Counted from the first letter of the stretch, positions 40,967-52,947 are shown. The stretch is 64,000 bases of DNA from a bacterium D16-76 (GCA_009917445.1 QZEE01000004.1:85641-149640), one strand, 5' to 3'. Made by a program: numbers and translations. The notes: generated by a model from the letters alone, not told the origin.

Positions 40967-41491
40967 ATGGGGATTTTGGAACGCCGGGATAAAACCAATT
41001 ATTACCTGGATTTGGCCGAGGTGGTCTCCCAGCGCTGCACCTGCCTGCGCAGGCATTACGGCGCGGTCATTGTGAAAAACGATGAGGTGATCTCTACCGG
41101 CTATGTGGGCGCGCCCCGGGGCCGCCAGAACTGCTCGGATTTGGGCGCCTGCCTGCGGGAGCAAAGGGGCATACCACGGGGGGAACGGTACGAGCTGTGC
41201 CGGAGTGTGCACGCAGAGGCCAATGCCATTATCTGCGCACCGCGCCAGGGGATGATCGGCGCGACCTTGTATTTGGTGGGCATTACCATAGAGAAGGACG
41301 AGGCTACGGGCACTTACCGGCGGGGCGGTTATATTGAGAACGCCGTGTGCTGCTCCATGTGCAAGCGGCTGGTGATCAATGCCGGCATTGCCCAGGTGGT
41401 GTGCCGGGATGACAGGGAGCACTACCGGGTGATCCAGGTGGAAGACTGGATTGCGGATGATGAATCCCTGCGGGGGGTGCTGGGCTATTGA
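40967..41491 (+). CDS. Deoxycytidylate (dCMP) deaminase family protein
   Basis: A 174-residue zinc deaminase. Zinc motifs are VHAEANAIICA (His and catalytic Glu) and CCSMCKRLVINAGI (two Cys). The CxxxLxR-type RCTCLRRHYGAVIVKNDEVISTGYVGAPRG block is typical of dCMP deaminase/ComEB, which makes dUMP for thymidylate synthesis. AAAGGAGGG precedes the ATG. The stop overlaps the next gene's TTG start (TTGA). Confidence 0.93.
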   Translation: MGILERRDKTNYYLDLAEVVSQRCTCLRRHYGAVIVKNDEVISTGYVGAPRGRQNCSDLGACLREQRGIPRGERYELCRSVHAEANAIICAPRQGMIGATLYLVGITIEKDEATGTYRRGGYIENAVCCSMCKRLVINAGIAQVVCRDDREHYRVIQVEDWIADDESLRGVLGY

Positions 41492-42234
41492 AATCGGGCC
41501 GCTACAACGCCTTGGATACCCTGCGGGGGCTGCTGTTGGTGAACATGGTAGCTTACCATGCCCTGTATGACGTGGTGTTTATTAAGGGCATACCCATAGG
41601 CTGGTACACAGGGCCTGTGGGCTATGTGTGGCAGCAAAGCATCTGCTGGGGGTTTATTTTCCTGTCGGGGTTCTGCTTCCGGTTTTCCCAGCACCCCCTG
41701 CGTCATGGCTTGACGGTGCTGGGGGCGGGGGTTTTGGTGAGCCTGGTTACGTATTTTGCCATGCCCAGCCAGGCCATCCTTTACGGGGTGCTGTGGCTGC
41801 TGGGGCTGGCGGGGCTTATCCAGTGCGGCACCTGGTGGCTGTGGGCCAAGCTGAAGCTGCCGCCTTACCCGGCCTGGCTGGGGCTGGCGGTTTTTGGGGC
41901 GCTCTTTTTCCTGACCCGGGGCGTGCCCTACGGCTATTTGGGCTTTGAGGGCCTGCGGCTTGCTGAACTGCCCCCTTGGCTGTACCAAAGCCAGTGGCTG
42001 GCGGTGGCGGGCCTGCCGGGGCCGGGCTTTTGGTCGTCAGATTACTTCCCTTTGGTGCCCTGGCTGTTTTTGTACTTGTGCGGGTATTTCCTGTGGTGCC
42101 TTGTGGGACACAAACGGCAGGTGATGGAAAAGCTAAAAAAGGGGGTCCCGCCGCTTTCGTTTTTAGGGCGGCACAGCCTTTTGATCTACCTGCTGCACCA
42201 GCCTGCCCTTATGCTGGTTTTTATGTGGATATAG
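41488..42234 (+). CDS. DUF1624 (heparan-alpha-glucosaminide acetyltransferase-like) membrane protein
   Basis: A 248-residue protein with about seven membrane helices. The N-terminal RYNALDTLRGLLLVNMVAYHALYD carries the Asp-x-x-Arg-Gly and His seen in the HGSNAT/DUF1624 acyltransferase group, and FLGRHSLLIYLLHQPALM ends the domain. It may transfer acetyl groups across the membrane onto surface glycans; this is family-based. The start is TTG 41488, overlapping the dCMP deaminase stop by 4 bases, so it depends on coupled translation. Confidence in function is modest, in the gene high. Confidence 0.87.
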   Translation: MKSGRYNALDTLRGLLLVNMVAYHALYDVVFIKGIPIGWYTGPVGYVWQQSICWGFIFLSGFCFRFSQHPLRHGLTVLGAGVLVSLVTYFAMPSQAILYGVLWLLGLAGLIQCGTWWLWAKLKLPPYPAWLGLAVFGALFFLTRGVPYGYLGFEGLRLAELPPWLYQSQWLAVAGLPGPGFWSSDYFPLVPWLFLYLCGYFLWCLVGHKRQVMEKLKKGVPPLSFLGRHSLLIYLLHQPALMLVFMWI

Positions 42235-42245
42235 GAGGGGTGGCC

Positions 42246-42509
42246 ATGCGGTTTAAACGGCAAGGCAGCGTTATGTCGGTGGACCTTCACGGTACTTCTG
42301 TAGAGGATGCCCAGGCCCTGTTGCTGGCTTGGCTGGATCACGCGCCGGAAAGCGTTACGGAGCTGCGGGTGATACACGGCTACAACCGGGGCACCCTGCT
42401 GCGGGACATGGTGCGCGGCGGGCTGGCACACCCTTTGATCAAGCGGAAACTCCCTGCCCTGAACCCCGGCGAAACCAGGCTTATGCTGGGCCGGAAGGGG
42501 CGGGGGTAA
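42246..42509 (+). CDS. Smr domain protein
   Basis: An 87-residue protein made of a single Smr domain: VDLHGTSVEDAQALLLAWLD, then ELRVIHGYNRGTLLRDMVRGGL with the HGxxxG-type loop (HGYNRG). Smr domains are nuclease- or DNA/RNA-binding modules, found at the end of MutS2 or alone. Here it lies in the deaminase operon, right before argS. GGAGGGGTGGCC precedes ATG 42246. Confidence 0.87.
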   Translation: MRFKRQGSVMSVDLHGTSVEDAQALLLAWLDHAPESVTELRVIHGYNRGTLLRDMVRGGLAHPLIKRKLPALNPGETRLMLGRKGRG

Positions 42510-42552
42510 AAATAGAGGACAGCACCCCATTATGGAAAGGAAGATTTATACT

Positions 42553-44244
42553 ATGTCAAAACTGGCAGCAAAGGCTACCCGCGACCTGCGGGCGGCTGTA
42601 GAGCAGGCCATTTCAAAGGCCCAGGCAGCGGGGGACCTTCCCGAAGCCCAGGCCCCGGCTTTTACCTTGGAGGTCCCGGCGGACCGGGCCCACGGCGATT
42701 GGGCCTGCAACGCCGCTATGGCGGGGGCGCGGGCTTTTAAGTGCGCGCCCCGTAAAATCGCGGAGGCTATACAGAAGCATATAGACCTTTCGGCCACGTA
42801 TTTTGAGGCCTGCGAGATTGCCGGGCCTGGCTTCCTTAATTTTACCCATGCCCCCCGCTTTTACAGCGAAGTCCTACAGGACGTCCATACACTGGGGCCC
42901 GCCTATGGCCGCAGCGGCATGGGGGAGGGCAAGCGTGTGCTGGTGGAGTTTGTGTCCGCCAACCCTACGGGCCCTATGCACATCGGCAACGCCCGGGGCG
43001 GCGTGCTGGGCGACGCCCTTTCGGCTGTGCTGGAAACGGCTGGCTATCAGGTGGAGCGGGAGTTTTACGTAAATGACGCGGGCAACCAGGTCAATAAATT
43101 TGCCTGCTCTTTGGAGGCCCGGTACCTGCAGATTTATAAAGGCGAAGACGCTGTGCCTTTCCCGGAGGATGGGTACAAAGGGGAGGACATTAAGGCCCAC
43201 GCCCGGGCTTTTGCGGAAAAGTTTGGCGGCCAGTACGTGGAGGCGTCGGAAACGGAGCGCCGCCAGGCTTTGGTAAATTATGCCCTGCCGATAAACATCC
43301 AGGGGCTTCATGATGACCTGCTGCGCTACCGGGTAGAGTATGACAACTGGTTCCGGGAATCGGCCCTGCATGAAAATGGCGCGGTGGGCCGGGTAGTGGA
43401 GCTTTTGAAGGAGAAGGGCGCTACCTATGAGAAGGAAGGCGCGGTATGGTTTGGGGGCGGGCCTTACGGCAGCGAGGATTTTGTGCTGGTGCGCTCTAAC
43501 GGCGTGCCCACTTATGTGGTGCCGGACATTGCCTACCACTATGACAAGCTGGTTACCCGGAATTTTGATATAGCCATTGACGTGCTGGGCGCGGACCACC
43601 ATGGCTATGTGCCCCGGCTGAAGGGGGCCCTTAAGGCCCTGGGGGTAGACGCGGAACGCCTGCATGTGGTGCTTATGCAGATGGTGCGGCTGGTGCGGGA
43701 CGGCGAGATCGTTAAGGCCAGCAAGCGCAGCGGCAAGGCGATCACCCTGGTGACGCTTTTGGATGAGGTGCCGGTAGACGCGGCCCGCTTCCTCTTTAAC
43801 TCTTACGAGCCTAACACCCGCATTGACTTTGACTTGGATTTGGCCGTACAGGAGGACAGCCAGAACCCGGTCTACTATGTGCAGTATGCCCATGCCCGGG
43901 TGTGCAGCATCTTGAAGAACCTGGCGGCCGACGGCATTGCCCCCCGGGATTGTACGTTGGAAGAGCTGGGCCTTCTTTCGGCCCCGGAGGAGGTGGAGCT
44001 TATCCGGCAGATTTCGGCCTATACCGCCGAGGTGGAGGGCGCTGCCCGGGCTATGGACCCGGCACGCATTACCCGCTATGTGACGGCCCTTTCTACGCTG
44101 TTCCACAAATTTTATAACGCCTGCCGGGTAAAGGGCCCAGACCCTGCCCTTACCGCCGCGCGCCTGTACCTGTGCACGGCTTTTAAGCAGGTGCTGGAAA
44201 ATGGCTTGGCCCTTTTCAATGTGACGGCCCCTGACAGCATGTGA
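42553..44244 (+). CDS. argS: Arginyl-tRNA synthetase
   Basis: A 563-residue class Ia synthetase that charges tRNA-Arg. Its HIGH-type motif is ANPTGPMHIGNARGGVLGD (about residues 128-146), the KMSKS-like loop is VKASKRSGKAITL, and a DALR anticodon-binding region near the end (YAHARVCSILKNL, ALSTLFHKFYNACRV) is present. ATG 42553 is chosen because AAAGGAAG lies 9 bases upstream; the in-frame ATG 42532 precedes that site. A terminator follows. It probably shares a transcript with the Smr gene. Confidence 0.97.
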   Translation: MSKLAAKATRDLRAAVEQAISKAQAAGDLPEAQAPAFTLEVPADRAHGDWACNAAMAGARAFKCAPRKIAEAIQKHIDLSATYFEACEIAGPGFLNFTHAPRFYSEVLQDVHTLGPAYGRSGMGEGKRVLVEFVSANPTGPMHIGNARGGVLGDALSAVLETAGYQVEREFYVNDAGNQVNKFACSLEARYLQIYKGEDAVPFPEDGYKGEDIKAHARAFAEKFGGQYVEASETERRQALVNYALPINIQGLHDDLLRYRVEYDNWFRESALHENGAVGRVVELLKEKGATYEKEGAVWFGGGPYGSEDFVLVRSNGVPTYVVPDIAYHYDKLVTRNFDIAIDVLGADHHGYVPRLKGALKALGVDAERLHVVLMQMVRLVRDGEIVKASKRSGKAITLVTLLDEVPVDAARFLFNSYEPNTRIDFDLDLAVQEDSQNPVYYVQYAHARVCSILKNLAADGIAPRDCTLEELGLLSAPEEVELIRQISAYTAEVEGAARAMDPARITRYVTALSTLFHKFYNACRVKGPDPALTAARLYLCTAFKQVLENGLALFNVTAPDSM

Positions 44245-44251
44245 GCCTTTC

Positions 44252-44277
44252 GCCCCAGCCAAAGCGCTGGGGCTTTG
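44252..44277 (+). terminator. Terminator after argS
   Basis: GCCCCAGC (44252-44259) pairs with GCTGGGGC (44266-44273), followed by TTTG. Confidence 0.75.
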
Positions 44278-44307
44278 CCATTTGGGCAAAGTTTATCATT
44301 TGTTAAT

Positions 44308-44336
44308 TTGACTGGCCAAACAGAATTTGGTATAAT
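44308..44336 (+). promoter_or_regulatory. Promoter of secA
   Basis: TTGACT (44308-44313) and a perfect TATAAT (44331-44336) with 17-bp spacing. Confidence 0.8.
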
Positions 44337-44408
44337 AATAAGATAAGGCCCGGCCATGGGCTGCGGCAATGGAAAAGAGACAGCGGAAGAGAAAGGTATG
44401 AGAATACA

Positions 44409-47159
<2,751 letters not shown>

Positions 47160-47177
47160 AGCAGGAGGGGGAGGCCC

Positions 47178-47948
47178 ATGAAAAAAACATGTAAAGCCTT
47201 TGCTGCTATGGCCCTGGCGGCGGTGCTGGCCCTTTGCCTGGGCGGATGCGACATCCCCATGCCCGGCTTTGCTGATTACGATGTGTCCAGCTACATCCAG
47301 GCTTATTTGGACAGCAGCTATCACAACGCCAACGAAAGCATTGTGGCTTTGGGCCACACGACGGCCCAGGCCGCTGCGGACAACCATGCCACTACGGTAG
47401 AAAACGCGGTGGTGAATTTCTGCAACACCTATGGCTTGGCTTTTACGGAAGAGCAGCAGGCCCAGCTACGGGAGGTGTTCTCGCAGGTTTTGCAGCAGGC
47501 CCAGTATACGGTGCGGGAGGAGCAGAAGGTGGACACCGGCTATTATATTGAAGTAGAGGTGACGCCTATTACCAATTTCAGCGATTGTTCGGCCCAGCTG
47601 CAGGCCCTGCGGGATCAGGCCCAGCAGGAGGCGGACGCGGCCAATGAAGCTCAGGCCGAAGAGGGCGAGGACGAAGACGGTGGGGAGGATGAGGACGATT
47701 CTTGGGAGGATGAAGACGAAGGGCCCATTGCTACCCCGGCCCCTACGCCGGTGCCCTTGGTAGACCCCCGGGAGCTGTACTTGGAAAAAGCTTTGGAGTT
47801 CTGCCGCCAGCAGGCGGCCTCGGTCCGCTTTGGCACGGCCTGCACCATGTCTTTAGACATCCGGCAGACCAGCGAGGGCGAATTGCAGCTGGATTTGAAC
47901 CAGATCGACAGCATTGACAACACGGTGCTGCAGTTTACCCCCGGCTGA
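47178..47948 (+). CDS. Secreted lipoprotein with acidic tract (DUF5105-like)
   Basis: A 256-residue protein with signal peptide and lipobox LGGC (Cys24). The outside part has two similar alpha/beta units: SSYIQAYLDSSY... to TGYYIEVEVTP, and DPRELYLEKALEFCRQQAASV... to ELQLDLNQIDSIDN. Between them lies a strongly acidic tract (about residues 157-182, mostly Glu/Asp) and a TPAPTPVP spacer. The layout recalls clostridial DUF5105 lipoproteins of unknown role. The ATG has AGGAGGGGGAGG upstream and follows secA by 18 bases, so it may depend on the secA transcript. Confidence 0.8.
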   Translation: MKKTCKAFAAMALAAVLALCLGGCDIPMPGFADYDVSSYIQAYLDSSYHNANESIVALGHTTAQAAADNHATTVENAVVNFCNTYGLAFTEEQQAQLREVFSQVLQQAQYTVREEQKVDTGYYIEVEVTPITNFSDCSAQLQALRDQAQQEADAANEAQAEEGEDEDGGEDEDDSWEDEDEGPIATPAPTPVPLVDPRELYLEKALEFCRQQAASVRFGTACTMSLDIRQTSEGELQLDLNQIDSIDNTVLQFTPG

Positions 47949-47973
47949 TGCCGGGAAGAAAGGAAGGATTTTT

Positions 47974-48645
47974 ATGGAGCAAGCGTCCCTGCGCACCTGC
48001 GCTTTGTTTGATTTATCCCATACCATCGCCGCTCCCTTGCTGGAAGCGGCCCAATACCCCTGGCAGGCCCTGGCGGGCATACGGGATTTTATCTTGGGGT
48101 TAGGCCCGGCCCTGCCTGCTGAAGAATATGAACAGAGGGGGGAGGGCGTCTGGGTCCATAAGACGGCTGTGCTTTACCCCAACCATTATATGGCCGGGCC
48201 CTGCATCATCGGCCCTGGAACGGAGGTGCGCCCCGGCGCGTTTATACGGGGCAGCGCTTTGGTGGGGGCGGGCTGCGTGGTGGGCAACTCTACGGAGCTG
48301 AAAAACGTTATCCTCTTTGACAATGTGCAGGTGCCCCACTATAATTATGTAGGGGACTCTATTTTGGGTTATAAATCCCATATGGGCGCGGGTTCGATTA
48401 CGTCTAATGTAAAGTCGGATAAGGCTTTGGTGACGGTGCACTTTGGGGAAGGGGATATGGAGACTGGTTTGAAAAAGCTTGGCGCTATACTGGGCGACGG
48501 GGTAGAGGTAGGCTGCGGTACGGTCCTAAACCCCGGTACGGTTGTAGGGCCGGGCAGCCGGGTGTACCCCCTTTCTTCGGTGCGGGGGTGTGTGCCGGCC
48601 CGCAGCGTATACAAAAAGCAGGGGGAAGTGGCGGCCTTGCGGTGA
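47974..48645 (+). CDS. Left-handed beta-helix (UDP-GlcNAc pyrophosphorylase-like) protein
   Basis: A 223-residue protein whose residues 65-215 form hexapeptide repeats (for instance IIGPGTEVRPGAFI, ALVGAGCVVGNSTEL, GDGVEVGCGTVLNPGTVVGPGS). It resembles the acyltransferase half of GlmU; the GYKSHMGAGSITSNVKSD turn is shared with GlmU. No pyrophosphorylase (Rossmann) domain is present, only a 60-residue helical start with a LPAEEYEQRGEGVWVHKTA linker. Acetyl or acyl transfer to a sugar nucleotide is likely, but unproven. GGAAGGATTTTT precedes the ATG. Confidence 0.83.
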   Translation: MEQASLRTCALFDLSHTIAAPLLEAAQYPWQALAGIRDFILGLGPALPAEEYEQRGEGVWVHKTAVLYPNHYMAGPCIIGPGTEVRPGAFIRGSALVGAGCVVGNSTELKNVILFDNVQVPHYNYVGDSILGYKSHMGAGSITSNVKSDKALVTVHFGEGDMETGLKKLGAILGDGVEVGCGTVLNPGTVVGPGSRVYPLSSVRGCVPARSVYKKQGEVAALR

Positions 48646-48684
48646 CAGCCCGTCCTGCAAGCCCAAGAAAGGAGGCAACGCCCT

Positions 48685-50601
48685 ATGGACATGCTTACCG
48701 ATTTTATCCAGTCTGGCGTGCTGCCCACGGCCCTGCTGCTGGTGCGGGCTTTTGTGCCGGTTTTGGCCCTGTATGTGGTGTGGCGCAGCTACACATCCTT
48801 TAAAAAGGGCCAGCGCCGCCGGGACCCTGTCGTTATGCTTTGCGACGAAGCCTCTGGCATCCGTTTCCCGGTGCTGTACTGGGAAAACTCTATTGGCCGC
48901 AGCAAAAGCTGTGACATCTGCCTGCCGGACGCTACGGTCTCCCGGGACCATGCTGTGTTGATGCGCCGGGAGGAGGGCTGGGTGGTCTGCGACACGGGCT
49001 CCCAGTCTGGCACCGCGGTCAATGGGCGGGGCATTGAGGGGCAAAAGCTTTTGTCTATTGGCGACACGGTCACCATGGGGGACGTGACCCTTACCCTGCG
49101 CAACGCCGATTCCCCGCCGGAAAAGAGGCGCCGGGTCTTTAAGGGCTTTTCCCACGAGGCTGCTTCTCCGGTGAAGCTTATGGTGGCGGCAAGCCTGGTG
49201 TTGCTGCTTATGGCCTTGCAGGGCTGTTTGGTGGATGGGGCTTTTGTCCCCACACAGGCCGTGCCTACCCTGCTGGTTATGGTGATGGGGTGGGGGCTTT
49301 ATATCTATTCTATTGGCATACAGCACCGGGTTAGCTTTGAGATTGAGACGATTGCCTACCTGCTTTCCGGTATAGGCATTACGGTGCTTGCGGCTTTTGA
49401 TATTGATGGTGTAAAGACCCAGTTGGCGGCTATGGCTATTGGCGTCCTGTTGTTCTGTTTTATGATCTGGTTTATGAACGACCTGGACCGGGTTGCTAAG
49501 TTCCGTGTGTATATTGGGGCCGGGGCCATCCTGCTTTTTGCCCTTAACATGGTTATTGGCACCGAGCAGCACGGCGCGAAAAACTGGATACAGCTGGGCC
49601 CTTTGAGCATCCAGCCTTCTGAGCTTATTAAGATTGCCTTTGTGTTTGTGGGCACCTCTACTTTGGACCGCCTGCAGACTAAGAAGAATATCACGGAATT
49701 TTTGCTGTTTACCGGCATTTGCATGGGTTTTTTGGTGCTTATGCACGACTTGGGTACAGCGGTTATCTTCTTTGCCTGCTTCTTGATTATTGCCTTTATG
49801 CGTTCGGGCAGCGTGCGTACGATTGTGCTGATTTTGTCCGGCGCGGCTATAGGGGTGCTGCTTATTTTGCAGTTTTTGCCTTATATTGCCGACCGCTTTG
49901 CGGGCTGGGGCCACGTGTGGGAGCACATCAACGACAACCTGGGCTTCCAGCAGACCCGTGTGCTTACCTATATGGCCAGCGGCGGCTTGTTCGGCATGGG
50001 CCTGGGGGACGGGTATTTAGCGGGTTCGGGGGTTTTTGCGGCAGACAGCGATTTGGTTTTCGGCCTGCTTTGTGAAGAGCAGGGACTGGCTTTGGCCCTG
50101 GTGGTGGTACTGGCTATAGCCCTTTTCATCTTTTACGCCCGCAGCGATGTGACCCGCAGCCGGTCTACCTTCTTCTCCATTGGGGCCTGCGCCGTGGCGG
50201 GGATGCTGCTGTTCCAGACCTGCCTTAACGTTTTTGGGGCTACGGATGTTTTGCCTTTAACTGGCGTCACCTTGCCTTTTATCAGCTCGGGCGGTTCCAG
50301 TATGATGTCGGTGTGGGGGCTTATGGCCTTTTTAAAGGCTTCGGATGAACGCACCTACGCCGCCCGCCGGGCCAGCAAGGGCAGCGCCCGTACTGCGGCC
50401 CGGCCCGCCAGCCGCACCGGGGAGTTCCCGCCGCCCCGCCCCCGTGGGGAGGCCCAGGATACCGGCTACACGCCCCGCCGCCAGGGTTCGGGGGGGCGGC
50501 GCTACAGCCCACCGGCTGGGCGGCACAGCAGGCCGGCACGTCCTCAGCCCCCGCCGCCCCGGCAGCGGGACGACATGGAGGACATTAACAGCTGGAAATA
50601 G
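48685..50601 (+). CDS. FHA domain-SEDS (FtsW/RodA/SpoVE) fusion protein
   Basis: A 638-residue protein of three parts. After one membrane helix (about 13-34) comes a cytoplasmic FHA domain (about 50-145: ENSIGRSKSCDICLPDATVSRDHAVLM, SGTAVNG), which reads phosphothreonine. Then about ten membrane helices of the SEDS glycan polymerase family (KNWIQLGPLSIQPSELIKIAFV, MHDLGTAVIFF, SDLVFGLLCEEQGL, LTGVTLPFISSGGSSMM) run to about 550. The basic, proline- and arginine-rich tail (about 551-638) looks disordered. SEDS proteins polymerise lipid II glycan with a class B PBP, which the next gene provides. AGGAGGCAACGCC precedes the ATG. Confidence 0.95.
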   Translation: MDMLTDFIQSGVLPTALLLVRAFVPVLALYVVWRSYTSFKKGQRRRDPVVMLCDEASGIRFPVLYWENSIGRSKSCDICLPDATVSRDHAVLMRREEGWVVCDTGSQSGTAVNGRGIEGQKLLSIGDTVTMGDVTLTLRNADSPPEKRRRVFKGFSHEAASPVKLMVAASLVLLLMALQGCLVDGAFVPTQAVPTLLVMVMGWGLYIYSIGIQHRVSFEIETIAYLLSGIGITVLAAFDIDGVKTQLAAMAIGVLLFCFMIWFMNDLDRVAKFRVYIGAGAILLFALNMVIGTEQHGAKNWIQLGPLSIQPSELIKIAFVFVGTSTLDRLQTKKNITEFLLFTGICMGFLVLMHDLGTAVIFFACFLIIAFMRSGSVRTIVLILSGAAIGVLLILQFLPYIADRFAGWGHVWEHINDNLGFQQTRVLTYMASGGLFGMGLGDGYLAGSGVFAADSDLVFGLLCEEQGLALALVVVLAIALFIFYARSDVTRSRSTFFSIGACAVAGMLLFQTCLNVFGATDVLPLTGVTLPFISSGGSSMMSVWGLMAFLKASDERTYAARRASKGSARTAARPASRTGEFPPPRPRGEAQDTGYTPRRQGSGGRRYSPPAGRHSRPARPQPPPPRQRDDMEDINSWK

Positions 50602-50636
50602 CCCAGCCGCCATTTTAAGAAAGGGGATGACCTGGT

Positions 50637-51980
50637 ATGAAAACCGTAGGCTTCCGCTCTGTTGTCCTGTATATCCTGCTGGCTGTCTTCCTGGGAGGGC
50701 TGGGCTATCTGGTGGTGAACCTGTTTTTCCATGGCAGGCAGTGGGCCATGCAGCCCTATAACGGCCACCTTTCGGCGCAGATGGGCGATATTAAGGACCG
50801 AAACGGCAACGTCCTGGCTACCAGCCAAGACGGGGAACGCTTTTACAGTGACGATGAGACTGTCCGCCGCGCCCTTCTCCATACCATTGGCGACACGGCG
50901 GGGTATATTGGCACCGGTGTACAGTCGGTGATGGGGGACAAGCTTACCGGCTACAATTTAATAACCGGCCTTAACCGCACCCCTTTTACCAGCTTGTCCA
51001 GCAAGCTGGAGCTGACTGTGGACCAGGCGGCCTGCGCGGCCGCTTACAACGCTATGGCGGGGCGCAGCGGGGCGGCTATCCTCTATGACTATGAGACCGG
51101 CGACATCCTCTGCAAAGTTAGCGCCCCTACCTTTGACCCGGCTTTTGTGCCGGAGGATATTGAGACCAACGACGCTTACAAGGGCGCTTATGTGGACAAC
51201 ACCCTTTCCAGCAGCTTTACCCCGGGCAGCATCTTTAAAGTTGTTACGGCTGCAGCCGCTATGGATTTGTGGCCGGACTCTTGGAGCACACGTACCTATG
51301 AGTGCTGGGGCAGTGAGGAGATTGGCGGCAGCAATATCACCTGCCTGCATGGGGAATCCCACGGGAACCAGGATATGTTTGCGGCCCTTGGCAACTCCTG
51401 CAACATTTATTTTGCCAAGCTTGCGGGCGATATGGGCGGCGAGGCCCTGCAGCGCAAGGCCGAGGAAATGGGCTTTAATGTGAATCTGGATTTTCATGGG
51501 GTTACTGTGGCTAAGAGCAGCTTGGATCTTTCCGCTGCCAACGCCAATGAGCTGGGCTGGGCCGCGGTGGGCCAGTACACGGTGCTGACAAACCCTTACC
51601 ATATGATGGTCCTGATGGGCGCTGTGGCTAAGGGCGGGACCTATACCCAGCCCCGGCTGACGGAACGGGGGGATTTCTTTTCTGGGGTGGGAACGCCTGG
51701 GAGGCTGATGGGCCCGGAAACTGCCCAGCAGTTAAAGAGCCTGCTGCGCAGCGACGTGGAAAATTATTACGGGGATTGGATGTTCCCCCAGGGCATGAAC
51801 GTGTGCGCTAAGACCGGCACCGGCGAGGTGGGGGAGGGCAAAGCCCCCAACTGCTGGATGGTGGGTTTTTGTGACAGCGCCCAGTACCCTTATGCCTTTG
51901 CGGTAGTGGTGGAGGAAGGCGAGGGCGGTATTGAAACAGCGGGTTCCTTAGTAAGCGCTATGCTGCAGGCTTTGGCATAA
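50637..51980 (+). CDS. Class B penicillin-binding protein (SEDS partner transpeptidase)
   Basis: A 447-residue transpeptidase with one N-terminal membrane helix (about 8-30). Active-site motifs are SSFTPGSIFKVV (Ser198-x-x-Lys201), GNSCNIYF (SxN) and KTGTGEVGEG (KTG). It is shorter than PBP2 of rods and lacks a large dimerisation domain, as in actinobacterial PbpA. It sits 35 bases after the FHA-SEDS fusion, the same pairing as rodA-pbpA of Actinobacteria. AGAAAGGGGATGACCTGGT precedes the ATG. Cross-linking of new glycan strands is its expected job. Confidence 0.95.
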   Translation: MKTVGFRSVVLYILLAVFLGGLGYLVVNLFFHGRQWAMQPYNGHLSAQMGDIKDRNGNVLATSQDGERFYSDDETVRRALLHTIGDTAGYIGTGVQSVMGDKLTGYNLITGLNRTPFTSLSSKLELTVDQAACAAAYNAMAGRSGAAILYDYETGDILCKVSAPTFDPAFVPEDIETNDAYKGAYVDNTLSSSFTPGSIFKVVTAAAAMDLWPDSWSTRTYECWGSEEIGGSNITCLHGESHGNQDMFAALGNSCNIYFAKLAGDMGGEALQRKAEEMGFNVNLDFHGVTVAKSSLDLSAANANELGWAAVGQYTVLTNPYHMMVLMGAVAKGGTYTQPRLTERGDFFSGVGTPGRLMGPETAQQLKSLLRSDVENYYGDWMFPQGMNVCAKTGTGEVGEGKAPNCWMVGFCDSAQYPYAFAVVVEEGEGGIETAGSLVSAMLQALA

Positions 51981-52014
51981 GGGCCCGCATTTTTCCGGAA
52001 GGAGGGGCCGCCTT

Positions 52015-52947
52015 ATGACCCTACAGCAGCTGCACTATGCCATTACGATTTCGGAGACCGGCTCTATTAACAAGGCTTCGGAGCGCTTGTATATTTCCCA
52101 GCCTTCCTTGACCCTCTCTTTACAGGAGTTGGAAAAGGAGCTGGGTTTCCCTTTGTTCCACCGCAGCGGGCGGGGCGTTACTTTGACGCCGGAGGGGGCG
52201 GATTTTATCCTTTACGCCCGGCAGGTGTACAGCCAGTATGAGGACCTGGCCGACCGGTTTGGCAAGGGGAAAAACCGTAAGGAAAAGTTTGGGGTGTCTA
52301 CCCAGCATTATTCTTTTGCGGTCAAGGCCTTTGTGGAGCTGGTGAAGGGCTTTGACACCTCGCTGTATGAATTTGCCATACGAGAGACCCAGACAAAGGC
52401 CGTGCTGGCCGACGTAGCCAACCTGCGCAGCGAAATCGGCATTTTGTACCTTAGCGACTTTAACCGGTCGGTTATGGGCAAGCTGCTGCGCACGGCGGGG
52501 CTGGTGTTCCACCCGCTGATTACGTGCAGCCCTTATGTGTATTTGTGGTCGGGGCATCCGCTGGCCCAGAAAGCCTCCCTTACCTTGCAGGAGTTACAGG
52601 CGTACCCTTGCCTTTCTTTTGAACAGGGGGACGCGGAATCTTTTTATTACGCGGAAGAGGTTTTCAGTACCGGCGAATACTTGCGCACCATTAAGGCCAA
52701 TGACCGGGCGACCATGCTGAACCTGATGGTGGGCTTGGGGGGGTACACCTTGTGCTCGGGTATTATCTGCGAGGAATTGAACGGCAGCGGCTATGTGGCT
52801 GTGCCCCTGGAAGCCGGGAGTTTGGAGGGCGGGGGCCGGATGGAGATTGGGTACGTGATGAAAAAGAACATGGTGCCCAGCCATATTGGCAGGCTTTATA
52901 TTGAGAAAATCCAGGCGTATTTGGGGCAAGTGGGGAATGGGGTATAG
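52015..52947 (+). CDS. LysR family transcriptional regulator
   Basis: A 310-residue regulator. The helix-turn-helix is at residues 1-60 (QQLHYAITISETGSINKASERLYISQPSLTLSLQELEKELG), followed by the effector-binding domain (about 90-300), which begins KFGVSTQHYSFAVKAFVELV and is of the CysB/type II PBP fold. It lies 123 bases upstream of a methionine importer operon and is read in the same direction, so control of methionine or sulfur transport is a fair inference. AAGGAGGGGCCGCCTT precedes the ATG. The co-inducer is unknown. Confidence 0.93.
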   Translation: MTLQQLHYAITISETGSINKASERLYISQPSLTLSLQELEKELGFPLFHRSGRGVTLTPEGADFILYARQVYSQYEDLADRFGKGKNRKEKFGVSTQHYSFAVKAFVELVKGFDTSLYEFAIRETQTKAVLADVANLRSEIGILYLSDFNRSVMGKLLRTAGLVFHPLITCSPYVYLWSGHPLAQKASLTLQELQAYPCLSFEQGDAESFYYAEEVFSTGEYLRTIKANDRATMLNLMVGLGGYTLCSGIICEELNGSGYVAVPLEAGSLEGGGRMEIGYVMKKNMVPSHIGRLYIEKIQAYLGQVGNGV

